A stretch of DNA of 25,052 bases from JANLVJ01 sp031363945. GTDB taxonomy: Bacteria > Bacteroidota > Bacteroidia > Sphingobacteriales > Sphingobacteriaceae. The DNA lies in contig JANLVJ010000061.1 in the NCBI GenBank assembly GCA_031363945.1, forward strand, positions 1 to 25,052. The letters are read 5' to 3'. The notes below the pieces were generated by a model. That model made no database searches. It was not told the DNA's origin and saw only the letters and a program-made list of their open reading frames with translations. Of this stretch, positions 24,947 through 25,052 are shown piece by piece. A program made the translations under genes and the position numbers. How positions within the stretch are numbered: the stretch's first letter is position 1; the number at the start of each line of letters is the position of its first letter.

Positions 24947-25052
<106 letters not shown>

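Overview
The window is chromosomal DNA of a member of the Bacteroidota, most likely a free-living Cytophagales- or Sphingobacteriales-like lineage. The evidence is an AT-rich sequence, no Shine-Dalgarno sites, promoter elements of the TAnnTTTG type, a Bacteroidota-type RNA polymerase omega gene, the run bamD-omega-coaC-porD-recN typical of the phylum, a PorD/DUF4835 protein linked to type IX secretion, an acyl-ACP desaturase and a fused acyl-CoA mutase (IcmF). Genus cannot be read from the sequence.

Layout. The right edge holds most of a 5S rRNA gene on the minus strand and a strong terminator beyond it. The left edge holds what looks like an rRNA-operon promoter and leader, also reading leftward and out of the window. 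The block therefore appears to lie between two rRNA operons of the same orientation, or to be a contig ending in the collapsed rRNA repeat. Inside: rlmF (+, 23S rRNA methylase) faces an OafA-type O-acyltransferase with an SGNH domain (-). A gene-poor stretch follows, carrying a decayed fragment that resembles a GH97 alpha-glucosidase. Next comes a six-gene plus-strand operon (bamD, omega, coaC, porD, recN, fabI) closed by a terminator. A Rieske ferredoxin and clpC lie on the minus strand, with clpC divergent from ettA. Small single genes follow: a FAS1-domain protein, a YkuK-like RNase H-fold protein and a YhcC-type radical SAM protein. Then come a TreZ-like GH13 enzyme and the large icmF gene. 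An acyl-ACP desaturase and an outer-membrane barrel protein form a minus-strand pair.

Functionally this is mostly housekeeping: envelope assembly and secretion (BamD, PorD), CoA and fatty-acid synthesis (CoaC, FabI, desaturase), DNA repair (RecN), proteolysis (ClpC) and ribosome function (RlmF, EttA, rRNA). A few metabolic genes are interspersed (TreZ-like, IcmF). No insertion sequence, prophage, CRISPR array or defence island was seen, and I did not find a convincing undescribed multi-gene system.

The observations most worth a second look are: the TreZ-like enzyme whose region IV catalytic Asp is Asn; a stand-alone CoaC lacking the CoaB half and both classic active-site residues; the GH97-like relic; an 11-G tract upstream of the desaturase; a 16-bp tandem duplication over the Rieske gene start; paired dyads in front of the FAS1 gene; and the rRNA signals at both edges.
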